Below are positions 54,295-63,754 of a stretch of DNA of 64,000 nt, piece by piece. Position 1 is the first letter of the stretch, and each line of letters begins with the position of its first letter. Under the pieces are notes generated by a model. It saw only the letters and a list, made by a program, of their open reading frames with translations. It did no database searches and was not told where the DNA came from. The position numbers were made by a program, and so were the translations under genes. The stretch is from Saprospiraceae bacterium (lineage in GTDB: Bacteria > Bacteroidota > Bacteroidia > Chitinophagales > Saprospiraceae): assembly GCA_022448955.1 (NCBI GenBank), contig JAKVCU010000053.1:85226-149225 (forward strand), in the 5' to 3' direction.

Positions 54295-55047
54295 ATGTAC
54301 AAAGGAAAAAAAGTAATAGTCGTACTTCCTGCTTATAATGCCGCTTTAACGCTTGAGAAAACCTACAAAGAGATTCCATTTGATTTAGTGGATGAAGTTA
54401 TTCTTTGCGATGATGCTAGTAAGGATAATACATCAGATTTGGCAAAAAGTATCGGAATCAAACATGTGATTGTACATGAGAGTAATAAAGGTTACGGAGG
54501 AAATCAAAAGTCATTGTATAATAAAGCATTGGAATTAGGAGGAGATATTGTGATTATGCTTCATCCAGATTATCAATATACACCTAAGTTAATTCCTGCA
54601 ATGGTGAATATTATTGGGGATGAACTCTACCCGGTTGTACTGGGATCTCGTATCCTTGGGGTTGGGGCGTTAAGAGGTGGAATGCCTTTGTATAAATATG
54701 TCGCTAATAGATTTTTGACCTTAGTACAAAACTTATTGGTGAGCTATAAACTTTCAGAATACCATACTGGATATAGAGCATTCAGTAGAGAGGTGTTATC
54801 GACGATTAACTTTAATGAGAATTCGGATGATTTTGTGTTTGACAACGAGATGTTGTCACAAATTATCTATGCAGATTTTCAGATTGCGGAAGTAACCTGT
54901 CCAACTAAATATTTTGAAGAAGCTTCTTCAATTAATTTTAGCAGAAGTGTAAAATATGGACTTGGAGTATTAAGAGTTTCGCTTAACCATTTTTTGCAAA
55001 GAACGAAACTAGCAAAATTTAATCTCTACAAAAGAACAGATAGCTAA
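54295..55047 (+). CDS. Family 2 glycosyltransferase (DPM1-like)
   Basis: 250 residues, no membrane segment. KVIVVLPAYNAALTLEKTYK, VILCDDASKDNT, GYGGNQKSLYNKAL and IMLHPDYQYTP are the motifs of soluble polyprenyl-phosphate sugar transferases (dolichol-phosphate mannose synthase group), with HPDYQ in the place of the DxD metal site. It probably loads a sugar onto undecaprenyl phosphate or modifies a glycan. It stands alone, with its own terminator, and is not near the other glycosyltransferase genes. Confidence 0.88.
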   Translation: MYKGKKVIVVLPAYNAALTLEKTYKEIPFDLVDEVILCDDASKDNTSDLAKSIGIKHVIVHESNKGYGGNQKSLYNKALELGGDIVIMLHPDYQYTPKLIPAMVNIIGDELYPVVLGSRILGVGALRGGMPLYKYVANRFLTLVQNLLVSYKLSEYHTGYRAFSREVLSTINFNENSDDFVFDNEMLSQIIYADFQIAEVTCPTKYFEEASSINFSRSVKYGLGVLRVSLNHFLQRTKLAKFNLYKRTDS

Positions 55048-55502
55048 GCCTTTATCGTTTATTGGTAAGTTTATTCTTTGAGTCAAAATTGTCTGCAGTA
55101 AGTTGGTTTGTATAAAGCGAAGAAAAGATTATTTAGCGGAAGCTAAATAATCTTTTCACAGCCAAATGTAAGCACATTTGCGGCCTCTGTCAGGCCAATG
55201 AATAAATTCTCAAAAAACTTTAACTCTTTTGACTACTGCTCTATCAAATTGAAAGCTTTCCTTACAATATAGATAGCAGCTAAAACTAGTGTATAAATTA
55301 ATGTGGCTGTCATAGCTAATGAGGGCTTAGTAACTTTGGAATTTGATGCTAAACAAAAAAAGATTCTTGGCCAACAACTAAATGACAAAGTTTTGGTTAA
55401 ATAACATAATTTTTTTGAGTACATTTTGTGAGTTTGCACGCTCACCTACAACTTTAACGTCTTTTTATGAATTTATTCTATAAAAGGAGCAAAAAAAATT
55501 GA
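55048..55502. other. Gap between the DPM1-like and TIGR02757 genes
   Basis: 455 bp holding the hairpin at 55122-55157. On the minus strand a short frame ends at 55233 with a 26-residue hydrophobic peptide (MTATLIYTLVLAAIYIVRK); it has no supporting context, so it is not called. No promoter pair was found for the downstream gene. Confidence 0.5.
55122..55157. terminator. Strong hairpin after the DPM1-like gene
   Basis: Perfect 16-bp stem (55122-55137 with 55142-55157) closed by a GGAA tetraloop, with A- and T-rich ends. It lies 75 bp past the stop codon and probably terminates that transcript; it is symmetric and could also act on the other strand. Confidence 0.8.
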
Positions 55503-56288
55503 ATGCCGGCAGACATAAAAAAATTATTAGACCAATATGAAGCACAATTTAATCAAATTGATTTTATAGAAAATGACCCCATTTGTATTCCTAAAAGCTT
55601 CACTAACTTACAGGATATAGAGATTACTGCCTTTTGGGTTGCTATGTTAGCATGGGGACAACGCAAAACAATAATCAATAAGGCGAGAGAATTATTTGGC
55701 AGAATGGATAATGCACCTTACGACTTTATCCTAAATCACGAAGAGAAAGATCGTGAACAATTCTTAGACTTTAAGCATCGTACTTTCCAATCATTGGATA
55801 CACTCTACTTTTTATCTTTCTTGCAATGGTTTTACCAAAAAAATGATTCTCTTGAAAAGGCATTTACTAGAGGTATACAAGTAGGAGATCAAACCATTGA
55901 GAATGGTCTTATTGCTTTTCACGAATTTTTCTTCTCTTTGCCAGAGGCACCTCAACGTACTCGAAAACATGTATCCACCCCAAAACGCAAATCTAGTTGT
56001 AAGCGTTTAAACATGTTTCTTAGATGGATGGTAAGATCTGATGAAAATGGAGTGGATTTTGGCTTATGGAAAAATATTAAGCCCAGCCAATTGCTTATTC
56101 CACTAGATGTTCATGTAGATCGAGTAGCAAGAAAATTAGGCCTATTAGAGCGAAAGCAAACAGATTGGTTAGCTGTGATAGAATTGACGGCGAAACTGCG
56201 GCTTCTTGACCCCAATGATCCCGTACGCTATGATTTTGCCTTATTTGGTATGGGCGTGCTACAATATGACGATCTAAAAAAAAGCTAA
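55503..56288 (+). CDS. TIGR02757 family protein
   Basis: 261 residues. The pattern DPICIPKSFTNLQDIEITAFWVAMLAWGQRKTIINKARELFGRM is the start block of TIGR02757 (shown here in part: LQDIEITAFWVAML, AWGQRKTIINKA). CKRLNMFLRWMVRSDENGVDFGLW and LLIPLDVHVDRVARKLGL resemble helix-hairpin-helix DNA-glycosylase folds (the LNMFLRW-D segment and PLDVHV as in EndoIII/AlkA-like proteins), consistent with the family's presumed fold. Function is not established. Confidence 0.85.
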   Translation: MPADIKKLLDQYEAQFNQIDFIENDPICIPKSFTNLQDIEITAFWVAMLAWGQRKTIINKARELFGRMDNAPYDFILNHEEKDREQFLDFKHRTFQSLDTLYFLSFLQWFYQKNDSLEKAFTRGIQVGDQTIENGLIAFHEFFFSLPEAPQRTRKHVSTPKRKSSCKRLNMFLRWMVRSDENGVDFGLWKNIKPSQLLIPLDVHVDRVARKLGLLERKQTDWLAVIELTAKLRLLDPNDPVRYDFALFGMGVLQYDDLKKS

Positions 56289-56489
56289 ACCTCTCTTACT
56301 CCGCCTTTTTTATCACACAGTAATTTAAGTTCATTACTACTTTCAAGCAGTAGGGTTTCACTTAAATTAAAATGCAACGGAGCCTAATAGAGCCAGAGCT
56401 ATCAATGCGAGTACGCAGCGCAGAGTGGGGTAAAAGGCGCCTTCAAAATGTTTAGTAACTTAGCTCACTGCATACAAAACCTATTCTAA

Positions 56490-56870
56490 TTATTCTTCAT
56501 CAAACCGGAGCTCTTTTATTGCTACTTTATTAGCGGTCGATTTCATGTATATGTACACACGAAACGTCTTGGTGGAAGTGGAAAGATTACCAATGCAATA
56601 TTGAGAGTCATTACCTCTAGAAGTACCTTTATGAACTTCTTTAAATGACCTTGGTTTGTTTTGGCTAAAGAATAGCGCTAAAATTTTAGTAGCCTTTTCT
56701 TTAGAGTAAATATCTTCTTTGTCCATTAAAGAGATCTCTACATTATCGTCCAAAAATTGGCTAACAGCCTTGAGGTCTCCTTTACCAACAGCTTCAGTTA
56801 CTGCAGTATAACTAGATTGTGCAAATAAGGATATGGGCGCTATAAAAAGCATTAAAATCAATAGTCTCAT
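56490..56870 (-). CDS. DUF4783 family secreted protein
   Basis: 126 residues: signal peptide (1-17, ending LFAQ) and a domain with the SnoaL/NTF2-like pattern of DUF4783 (AVGKGDLKAVSQFLDDNVEISL, KEKATKILALFFSQNKPRSF, HKGTSRGNDSQYCIGNLS, IYMKSTANKVAIKELRF). Proteins of this family occur across Bacteroidota with no assigned role. Located alone between TIGR02757 and gpmI. Confidence 0.85.
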   Translation of the reverse strand: MRLLILMLFIAPISLFAQSSYTAVTEAVGKGDLKAVSQFLDDNVEISLMDKEDIYSKEKATKILALFFSQNKPRSFKEVHKGTSRGNDSQYCIGNLSTSTKTFRVYIYMKSTANKVAIKELRFDEE

Positions 56871-57199
56871 AATAATCTATTTAACTCCTGTAAAGGGATG
56901 ATTTTCTATTTGATTAAAATAATAGCAGTGTAGCTATTTATAAAATGAAAGCTAACTGTTTTGCACGATAAAAGATAATTATTTGGTGTTAGGACGATGA
57001 ATATCTAAGAGAGTAACATCTAAAATAGAGTAGCAAGGATAAATATCGAAAAATTAGAACGAGTTTTACACATAAAAAATTGTTAAAATCATAAAATTGC
57101 TAAGAATAGCACAATAAATTAGCAAATTGATATTGCTTAGTGATTAATTTACACTAAGTACTAATAAAATCATTTGATAAAATTCTATTTTTGTCCGCT
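56871..57199. other. Divergent gap upstream of gpmI
   Basis: 329 AT-rich bases. The only motif noted is TATTTTTG at 57186-57193, ending six bases before the gpmI ATG (see findings). No frame or repeat copy was seen. Confidence 0.5.
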
Positions 57200-58723
57200 A
57201 TGAAAGCAAAGAAAGTTTTATTAGTCATTTTAGATGGATGGGGCCACGGTCCTAACCCTGAAGTAAGTGCTATCGCGAAAGCCAATACTCCATTTGTGGA
57301 TAGCCTTTATAAAAAATATCCAAATGCGGAATTGGTCACCTTTGGAGAGGAAGTTGGTTTGCCGGAAGGCCAGATGGGGAATTCAGAGGTAGGACACCTC
57401 AATATTGGTGCAGGAAGAATTGTATATCAAGAATTAGCACGTATCAATAAGTCTATCCGTGATAAAGATTTGCATAAAAACACAAGACTTCTAGCTGCTT
57501 TGAATAAAGCAAAAACCGAAGGTAAGGCGGTTCATTTCATGGGATTGGTTTCGGATGGTGGTGTACATTCCCATATCAATCACCTGAAAGCACTTTGTGA
57601 TATTGCTGAGAATAATGGCAATGACAAAGTATTTATTCATGCTTTTATGGACGGAAGAGATACTGCGCCTAAAAGTGGAAAAACTTTTCTAAACGAACTT
57701 TTTGATCATATCGCTGATCAAAAAGCAACCGTAGCAAGTGTTATAGGTCGATACTATGCTATGGATAGAGATAAGCGTTGGGAACGTATCAAGCTAGCCT
57801 ATGATCTAATGGTTAAAGCTGAAGGCGAAGCGAGCAAAGATGCATTAGCTACGATTGCAGAGCGTTATGATGGTGGAGAAACAGATGAATTCTTGAAACC
57901 GATCACTTGTGTAAATGAAGATAATGAGCCTATCGCCACAGTAAAAGATGGCGACGTGCTGATTTGTTTTAATTTTCGTACAGATCGTCCTCGTGAGATT
58001 TCCCAAGTCTTGACGCAGGAAGATATGCCAGATCATGATATGAAGAAGTTAGATGTACATTATGTGACGATGACCCGCTATGATGAGCGTTTCCAAAATG
58101 TGCATATCCTTTTTGAAAAAGAAGATATTAAGAATACGCTAGGGGAGGTGCTCTCAAGAGCGGGAAAGACGCAGGTAAGAATTGCAGAAACAGAAAAGTA
58201 TCCTCACGTTACTTTCTTTTTCTCTGGAGGACAAGAAAGTGAGTTTGAAGGTGAAAGAAGATTATTGGTGGCTTCACCAAAGGTAGCAACCTATGATTTA
58301 AAGCCTGAAATGAGTGCAAATGAACTGACAAAAGCAATCATTGAAGATATCACAAAACATCAACCTGACTTTATTTGTTTGAATTATGCTAATGCCGATA
58401 TGGTCGGCCATACAGGTGTGTTTGAAGCAGCTATTAAAGCGGCGGAATGTGTGGATACAAACCTTCAGCAATTGATCGAGTCGGGGCTTCAATATAGTTA
58501 TGATGCCATGATTATTGCGGATCACGGCAATTCTGATTATATGATCAATGAAGATGGTTCTCCACATACGGCGCATACCAAAAATATGGTTCCAGTAATA
58601 TACATTGGTCAAGATGCGAACATCAAAAATGGAAAATTAGCAGATGTAGCACCTACTATTCTAAATCTTATGGGAGTGGAACGACCTACAGATATGACCG
58701 GTGACGTTTTGATTGATGCGTAA
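57200..58723 (+). CDS. gpmI: Cofactor-independent phosphoglycerate mutase
   Basis: 507 residues, interconverting 3- and 2-phosphoglycerate in glycolysis with two Mn2+ ions. From the ATG at 57200 the metal-site Asp12 (VILDGWG) and nucleophile Ser62 (GNSEVGH) fall at the numbers usual for the family, which supports this start over a TTG at 57191. HFMGLVSDGGVHSH, DGRDTAPKS, GRYYAMDRD and the C-terminal metal block NYANADMVGHTG and IADHGN are intact. A lipoprotein gene begins at the base after its stop codon. Confidence 0.97.
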   Translation: MKAKKVLLVILDGWGHGPNPEVSAIAKANTPFVDSLYKKYPNAELVTFGEEVGLPEGQMGNSEVGHLNIGAGRIVYQELARINKSIRDKDLHKNTRLLAALNKAKTEGKAVHFMGLVSDGGVHSHINHLKALCDIAENNGNDKVFIHAFMDGRDTAPKSGKTFLNELFDHIADQKATVASVIGRYYAMDRDKRWERIKLAYDLMVKAEGEASKDALATIAERYDGGETDEFLKPITCVNEDNEPIATVKDGDVLICFNFRTDRPREISQVLTQEDMPDHDMKKLDVHYVTMTRYDERFQNVHILFEKEDIKNTLGEVLSRAGKTQVRIAETEKYPHVTFFFSGGQESEFEGERRLLVASPKVATYDLKPEMSANELTKAIIEDITKHQPDFICLNYANADMVGHTGVFEAAIKAAECVDTNLQQLIESGLQYSYDAMIIADHGNSDYMINEDGSPHTAHTKNMVPVIYIGQDANIKNGKLADVAPTILNLMGVERPTDMTGDVLIDA

Positions 58724-59320
58724 GTGATTAAGTTACACTTGCATAAACTTCAAGGTTTGAAATTAACAAATATTTTTCTGCCATTCTTTTTAGGATTCAT
58801 CCTAATGGGGTGTAGTCCAAACCCTTCAGAAAATGAAGAGACATTAGTAGATTCTCCATTTTATGATTTAAAAGCCTTCTTTAATGATGAAATTGAGCGA
58901 CTGACAAAAGAGCAACCCAATGTGTTAAAAAGGGTGGCCATTCAAGAAAAAAAAGAAGAAAATCAGTTTGACCAACTCAATTATAAGCAAGAACTTCAAG
59001 TGTTCGTTGATGCTGATATAAATAAAGTTGCTTGGTTTGATCGTTATGAGATTGATTCTACTCAAGAGAATCAATCGCTAAAGAAATTAACTTATACTGC
59101 AAAATCTACAAAATTAAAGACGCGTATCATCCAGATTACCTTTGATGATCAGCAAACAGTACAGGAGGTAAAAATGGTTGTCGGTACAGAAAATCAAGTT
59201 GCAGGCTCTAAAAAAGAACTTACCTATATCACTAATCAAGGCTATAAAATTGAGACAGTTCAGCGTTTAATTGGTAGCTCAGACAAAACGGTCAGTCTAG
59301 AAGTACGCTTTTTGGAGTAA
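58724..59320 (+). CDS. Hypothetical lipoprotein
   Basis: 198 residues starting with a GTG directly after the gpmI stop codon (TAAGTG). A hydrophobic leader ends in LMGC with Cys30, a good lipobox. The mature part is charged, with recurring strands (QELQVFVDADINKVAW, RIIQITFDDQQTVQEVKMV, YKIETVQRLIGSS). No family recognised; the strand pattern could be a small beta-sandwich. Zero spacing to gpmI suggests one transcript with coupled translation. Confidence 0.8.
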   Translation: MIKLHLHKLQGLKLTNIFLPFFLGFILMGCSPNPSENEETLVDSPFYDLKAFFNDEIERLTKEQPNVLKRVAIQEKKEENQFDQLNYKQELQVFVDADINKVAWFDRYEIDSTQENQSLKKLTYTAKSTKLKTRIIQITFDDQQTVQEVKMVVGTENQVAGSKKELTYITNQGYKIETVQRLIGSSDKTVSLEVRFLE

Positions 59321-59328
59321 GTAGTAAC

Positions 59329-60183
59329 TTAATGGTCAAACTTGTATAATTTTAAATCCTTTATCAAATTGATGATTTTTTCAGCATATTGTTTATCGGT
59401 CGCATAGCCTGCTTTCTTTAGGCCAATTGCCCATTGTTTGTAGTCATGCTTATCTAGCTTGAATAATTTTGCATAACGTTTGTTATTTTTTAATAAAAGA
59501 CTATGGGCGCGGTAACTATCCCAAGTTGATGTATATTTTCGGAAAAAATCTTTATGAGAATCATCGGTAAAATTGGTGCAATGACCTTTCTTGCAACTTT
59601 TAGAAAAACATTTAATTCCAAAGTGATTTTTATTTTTGCGAGCTAGCTTACTTTCGCCTACATTGCTTTCTAATAAGCCCTGCGCTAAAGTAATACTTGC
59701 AGGGATTCCATAGCGTTTCATTTCCTTTTGTGCCACTTCTGCAAATCTTTCCACATAAGCTAACTGCTTTTTGCGCTTTTCAGCACGTGCAGCTGAAAGT
59801 TCTTCTGTTTTTATACCTTTTTCGGTATACACCATGTTCGAATAAGTATTGGCGATGTTATCATTTTTAGTTATTTTTTTTGGCTTTTGCTGTTTGGAGG
59901 AAGCCTTTGCAGCAGTAAGCATAGAGGTATTCATCGGTCGAGCATCTTCATGATTACTATTTACAACAGTTGTGACTTCATTTGTACTTAAAAATGATTC
60001 GCCGAAAGGCATAGCACTCATACTAATATCTATGCTAACATCTTTTCTGCTTATAATAAAGGTGAAAATGCCTAATAGACAAGCGCGCATCCAATACTTG
60101 CGAACATGTTCACCAATAGAAATATTTGAACCCTTCCATTGTCTTGAAGAGAGGTGGTTTGATGATTTGCTATATTTTTTCAT
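59329..60183 (-). CDS. Membrane-anchored glucosaminidase-domain protein
   Basis: 284 residues. An N-terminal membrane segment (about 30-46) follows a basic stretch; a linker with Ser, Lys and Gln leads to a helical peptidoglycan-hydrolase domain (about 145-280) of the glucosaminidase (FlgJ/GH73) type: ITLAQGLLESNVGESKLA with catalytic Glu172, KNKNHFGIKCF, STWDSYRAHSLLLKNN and YATDKQYAEKIINLI. It would cut the glycan chains of peptidoglycan. No LysM repeat. It faces the lipoprotein gene at 9 bp and diverges from the OmpH gene. Confidence 0.9.
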   Translation of the reverse strand: MKKYSKSSNHLSSRQWKGSNISIGEHVRKYWMRACLLGIFTFIISRKDVSIDISMSAMPFGESFLSTNEVTTVVNSNHEDARPMNTSMLTAAKASSKQQKPKKITKNDNIANTYSNMVYTEKGIKTEELSAARAEKRKKQLAYVERFAEVAQKEMKRYGIPASITLAQGLLESNVGESKLARKNKNHFGIKCFSKSCKKGHCTNFTDDSHKDFFRKYTSTWDSYRAHSLLLKNNKRYAKLFKLDKHDYKQWAIGLKKAGYATDKQYAEKIINLIKDLKLYKFDH

Positions 60184-60366
60184 ACAATTTGTTTCAAAAT
60201 ATTATTAATAACACAAATTAAAACAAAATGTTTTTAATAAGCAAATTAATTACACTTTTTGTTTTAAAATTTTAAGACTCGTGTTATTCATTCCTTAAAA
60301 GTGGAGGGACTGCTGCGAGAATTTGTAAGAAATACTACCTTTGCGGAAAGTTAAAGTAATATTACT

Positions 60367-60897
60367 ATGAAGAGAGTAGCGTTATTCGCAGTTTTTATGC
60401 TTACCCTAGTAGGTACATCTATTGGTCAAGATAGATACGGGCACTTAAATTTTGGAAACTTAGTAGCTTCCATGCCTGAAACAAAGCAAGCAAATTCAAA
60501 CCTTGAAACTTACCAGAAGCAATTAGTGAAAGCAGGTGAAGACATGGTAAAAAAGTTCGAAGCTGATGTGAAAAAATTACAAGCTGATGCAGGAACAGGT
60601 AAGTTTCCACCAGCAGACTTGCAAAAAAGAGAAGCAGACTTACAGAAAAAGCAACAAGAAATCCTAGCCTATGAGCAGGAGGTAGGTCAAAAGGTAGCTG
60701 CAAAGCGGAATGAACTTTTACAACCCATTATACAGAAGGCACAAGATGCCATAAGTGTAGTAGCAAAAGCCAATGGGTTTAAATTAATTTTTGATTCTAG
60801 CGTTTTCAATTCTATCTTATTTGCTCAGGAAAGTGACGATATCATGGCTTTGGTAGCCAAAGAATTGGGCATTGCAGTTCCTGCTGCGAACAAGTAA
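60367..60897 (+). CDS. OmpH/Skp-family periplasmic chaperone
   Basis: 176 residues. Signal peptide (1-20, ending SIGQ) and the OmpH pattern: YGHLNFGNLVASMPE at the N-terminus of the mature part, a long alternating-charge helical hairpin (QKQLVKAGEDMVKKFEADVK, LQKREADLQKKQQEILAYEQ) and a C-terminal strand (GFKLIFDSSVFNSILF). It guides unfolded outer-membrane proteins through the periplasm. A TACCTTTG -7 element lies at 60336-60343, 23 bp before the ATG, without a matched -33. Confidence 0.93.
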   Translation: MKRVALFAVFMLTLVGTSIGQDRYGHLNFGNLVASMPETKQANSNLETYQKQLVKAGEDMVKKFEADVKKLQADAGTGKFPPADLQKREADLQKKQQEILAYEQEVGQKVAAKRNELLQPIIQKAQDAISVVAKANGFKLIFDSSVFNSILFAQESDDIMALVAKELGIAVPAANK

Positions 60898-60965
60898 CTA
60901 GGTGCTTTGATGATAATGAGTGACTTAGCAAAACTTTATTGTAGCCGTTTTCGTGCCCACTACTT

Positions 60966-61011
60966 ATAATGGTGTAATGATCAATTATCCTAATTTTGAT
61001 TACACCATTAT
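60966..61011. terminator. Bidirectional terminator, ompH / site-2 protease
   Basis: Perfect 13-bp stem (60966-60978 with 60999-61011) between convergent genes. AT-rich on both sides. Confidence 0.82.
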
Positions 61012-61022
61012 ATTAGTAGTTC

Positions 61023-62159
61023 TCACCTCATCTTTCTGATTTGGTAGTCCAGAAACTGAAATAAGGTTTCTTCATCTAGTACGCCTACTAATTTTCCTTT
61101 TACCATTACTGGCATAATTCCTCTTTTATTAGTGTAAAGTTGGTAAAATGCCTCCTTGAGTGGGTCTTCTGGCAGAAGCGCTTCATAACCTTTCTGCATA
61201 ATCTGTCCAACAGAGGTAACTAAACTTTTCTTTTTTAATGGTTTGAGCTCTTCAGGGCCTAAACTTCCTTTAATATTGTGCCACTGGTCAAACACCAAGA
61301 ATTGCTTTTCTTTACTTTCTTCACTTTTACTTAGCGCAAAATCTAATCCATCTGTTTCGTATATTTCAGTATACTCAGGGCGAAATATTTGTTGTACAGA
61401 AAAATGATCAAGCACATACTCTTGCTTGATAGCTCGATATTCATTCATAGCAGTAACAAATACAAATACCGAAACAAAGGCTGCCAAAAAGTTGAATTGA
61501 ATAATGCTAAAAATGAAAAGTATAAGAGCCAATAATTGACCCAGATAGGTCGCAATCCTTGTAGCACTAACTCGCTTCATACGCATAGATAACAGCGCTC
61601 TAAAAATCCGACCACCATCCATAGGAAATGCTGGAAGTAAATTAAAAATAGCAACCCCTAAATTCAAGAGTATTAAGCCAATGAAAAATTGGTCAATGGA
61701 GGTGATATGTTCAATATAGAAATTACCATCTGGATTTCCCAAATGCACCATCCATTGATAAATATCTGATTGTTTTTCGTCCGAAAGGAATAGGATATAT
61801 ATCATGGATACCATCGATATTCCTAGATTGACTAAAGGGCCAGCGAGTGCCACCAAAAACTCCTGAAATGGCTTATTCGGTAGTTTATTGAGCATAGCAA
61901 CGCCTCCAATAGGCAGTAATACAATATCCCGTGTACCAATACCAAAGTGTCTTGCTGTAAGTGCATGCCCAAATTCATGCATTAGTACACACGTAAAAAG
62001 CGCAAAAACACCAATGCTCAACCATATAAATTGATCTGTATTGAATCGATCAGAATTCTGATAAGCTATAGATCCAATCCAGACGAATATGAGGATGAAT
62101 GACCAATGAATTTTTACTGGAATATCAAAAATACGTGCAATCTGAAATGCTCCTTTCAT
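61023..62159 (-). CDS. Site-2 protease (M50) with CBS domains
   Basis: 378 residues from the ATG at 62159 (the TTG upstream at 62186 adds nine residues without family similarity). Membrane segments cover about 20-230. The zinc site is His61-Glu62-x2-His65 in LMHEFGHALTARH and the third ligand is Asp181 in LLPAFPMDGGRIFRALLS. About 240-378 is a soluble part with CBS motifs, clearest near the end (MPVMVKGKLVGVLDEETLFQFL). It may cleave membrane-anchored regulators or lipoprotein signals, perhaps gated by a CBS-bound nucleotide. Confidence 0.92.
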   Translation of the reverse strand: MKGAFQIARIFDIPVKIHWSFILIFVWIGSIAYQNSDRFNTDQFIWLSIGVFALFTCVLMHEFGHALTARHFGIGTRDIVLLPIGGVAMLNKLPNKPFQEFLVALAGPLVNLGISMVSMIYILFLSDEKQSDIYQWMVHLGNPDGNFYIEHITSIDQFFIGLILLNLGVAIFNLLPAFPMDGGRIFRALLSMRMKRVSATRIATYLGQLLALILFIFSIIQFNFLAAFVSVFVFVTAMNEYRAIKQEYVLDHFSVQQIFRPEYTEIYETDGLDFALSKSEESKEKQFLVFDQWHNIKGSLGPEELKPLKKKSLVTSVGQIMQKGYEALLPEDPLKEAFYQLYTNKRGIMPVMVKGKLVGVLDEETLFQFLDYQIRKMR

Positions 62160-62184
62160 AGATGTTCTGTCAGTCTCAAAAAAC

Positions 62185-62219
62185 AAAAGGTAAACTCTTT
62201 TGACAAGAGCCTACCTTTT
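62185..62219 (-). terminator. Hairpin between acyl-CoA dehydrogenase and site-2 protease genes
   Basis: Two-part stem (62185-62192 with 62212-62219, plus inner CTCTT/AAGAG pairing) followed by T-rich sequence on the minus strand. It would end or attenuate the acyl-CoA dehydrogenase transcript. Confidence 0.65.
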
Positions 62220-62263
62220 AAGATGTTTTATTAACCTATTTTGTTGTATGAACCTTAAACATT

Positions 62264-63448
62264 TTATACGGAAACAGCCGATTTCCCTAAGGTCGGGACA
62301 TAATGATGGCCTTTTTCAATATTTCTTGCAATAACTACCCGCTGGATTTCTGAAGTGCCTTCATAAATCTGAGTAATTTTCGCATCGCGCATCAAGCGCT
62401 CTACGTGGTATTCTTTCACAAAACCATAGCCACCATGAACTTGTACCGCTTCTACACTGTGTTTCATCGCTGCTTCTGAAGCGTATAGCTTAGCCATAGA
62501 GCTAGCAGAAGTATAATCCATATTATTATCTTTCAGCCAAGCTGCACGATAAACTAAAAGCTTAGCTGCTTCAATATCCATAGCCATGTTCGCCAATTTG
62601 AAGGCAATAGCTTGATGCTTGATGATGGCTTTGCCAAATGCCTTTCTTTCCTCTGCATATGCGAGAGACAACTCATACGAACCACCTGCAATGCCCAAAG
62701 CCTGTGCAGCAATACCAATCCGACCACCGGAAAGGGTTTTCATCGCAAATTTAAAACCAAAACCATCTTCGCCGATACGGTTTTCTTTTGGCACTTTTAC
62801 ATCATTATACATGATCGTATGTGTATCAGATGAGCGGATACCTAGCTTATCCTCTTTTGCACCAATAACAACACCCGCTGTATCTGCCTCAACAATAAAC
62901 ACATTAATGCCTCTATGGCCCAATTCTGGATGTGTTTGTGCAACGACTAGGTGCAACTTAGAAGTGCCCCCATTGGTAATCCAGTTCTTCGTGCCGTTTA
63001 ATAAATAATGATCATCCTTTTCAATGGCGGTGGTTCTCTGCATCGTAGCATCACTGCCAGCTTCTGGCTCAGATAGACAAAAAGAACCAATCCATTCTCC
63101 TGATGCTAATTTGGGTAGATATTTTGCTTTTTGTTGCTCTGTTCCAAAGGTTTCAATACCCCAGCATACTAAGGAATTATTCACCGACATGATCACCGAA
63201 CAAGAGTTATCTACTTTGGAAATTTCTTCCATTGCCAACACATATGACATCGTGTCCATCCCACCGCCACCATATTCAGGCGATACCATCATTCCTAAAA
63301 AACCCAATTCGCCCATTTGACGAATTTGCTCAGTTGGATATTCCATCTTTGTATCTCTCTCTATAACACCAGGTCTGAGCACATTTTGTGCAAAATCACG
63401 AGCGGCCTCTTGTACTGCTAATTGTTCTTCAGTTAATTCGAAAGTCAT
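62264..63448 (-). CDS. Acyl-CoA dehydrogenase
   Basis: 394 residues, FAD-dependent. GSFCLSEPEAGSDA and KNWITNG are the flavin and substrate-site signatures of the family, QALGIAGGSYELSLAYAEERKAFGK follows, and VQVHGGYGFVKEYHVERLMRDAKITQIYEGTSEIQ holds the catalytic Glu region (pieces shown). The YEGTSEIQ block with Glu is typical of short- or branched-chain dehydrogenases. It oxidises acyl-CoA in fatty-acid or amino-acid breakdown; with the E1 fusion at 48 kb it could serve branched-chain degradation, which is inference. Confidence 0.95.
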   Translation of the reverse strand: MTFELTEEQLAVQEAARDFAQNVLRPGVIERDTKMEYPTEQIRQMGELGFLGMMVSPEYGGGGMDTMSYVLAMEEISKVDNSCSVIMSVNNSLVCWGIETFGTEQQKAKYLPKLASGEWIGSFCLSEPEAGSDATMQRTTAIEKDDHYLLNGTKNWITNGGTSKLHLVVAQTHPELGHRGINVFIVEADTAGVVIGAKEDKLGIRSSDTHTIMYNDVKVPKENRIGEDGFGFKFAMKTLSGGRIGIAAQALGIAGGSYELSLAYAEERKAFGKAIIKHQAIAFKLANMAMDIEAAKLLVYRAAWLKDNNMDYTSASSMAKLYASEAAMKHSVEAVQVHGGYGFVKEYHVERLMRDAKITQIYEGTSEIQRVVIARNIEKGHHYVPTLGKSAVSV

Positions 63449-63754
63449 GTCAATTATTTTTGGTGATTAGGACTGAGTTGTAAACAAATTTGCAAAAACA
63501 AAATATGTTTCTAGCGAATTTACGCTAAAATCATTAAAATGTTAAATTAAATCCACTTTTTTAGACAGATTTTGCAAGTAAACTCATAAAGAATGAAAAA
63601 AAAGAGTGATAATGTCGCACGATAATGATTTTCATAGCATCTTTATGCTATGCAGAACTACTTCCTATAATAAGGCGTTTTAAAATACCTTGTTATTTTA
63701 CGCTTCCCAATTGCTGTAATTATTTTAGTCTTCATGGTAAGATTTAATCATTGG

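Noticed and set aside
55233..55445. Minus-strand frame ending in a 26-residue hydrophobic peptide
   Set aside because: No coupling, promoter or conserved context; most of the frame has low-quality composition. Could be revisited if relatives show it.
57191..57199. TTG start for gpmI
   Set aside because: The ATG at 57200 gives the expected residue numbers (Asp12, Ser62), and the TTG is part of a TAnnTTTG element.
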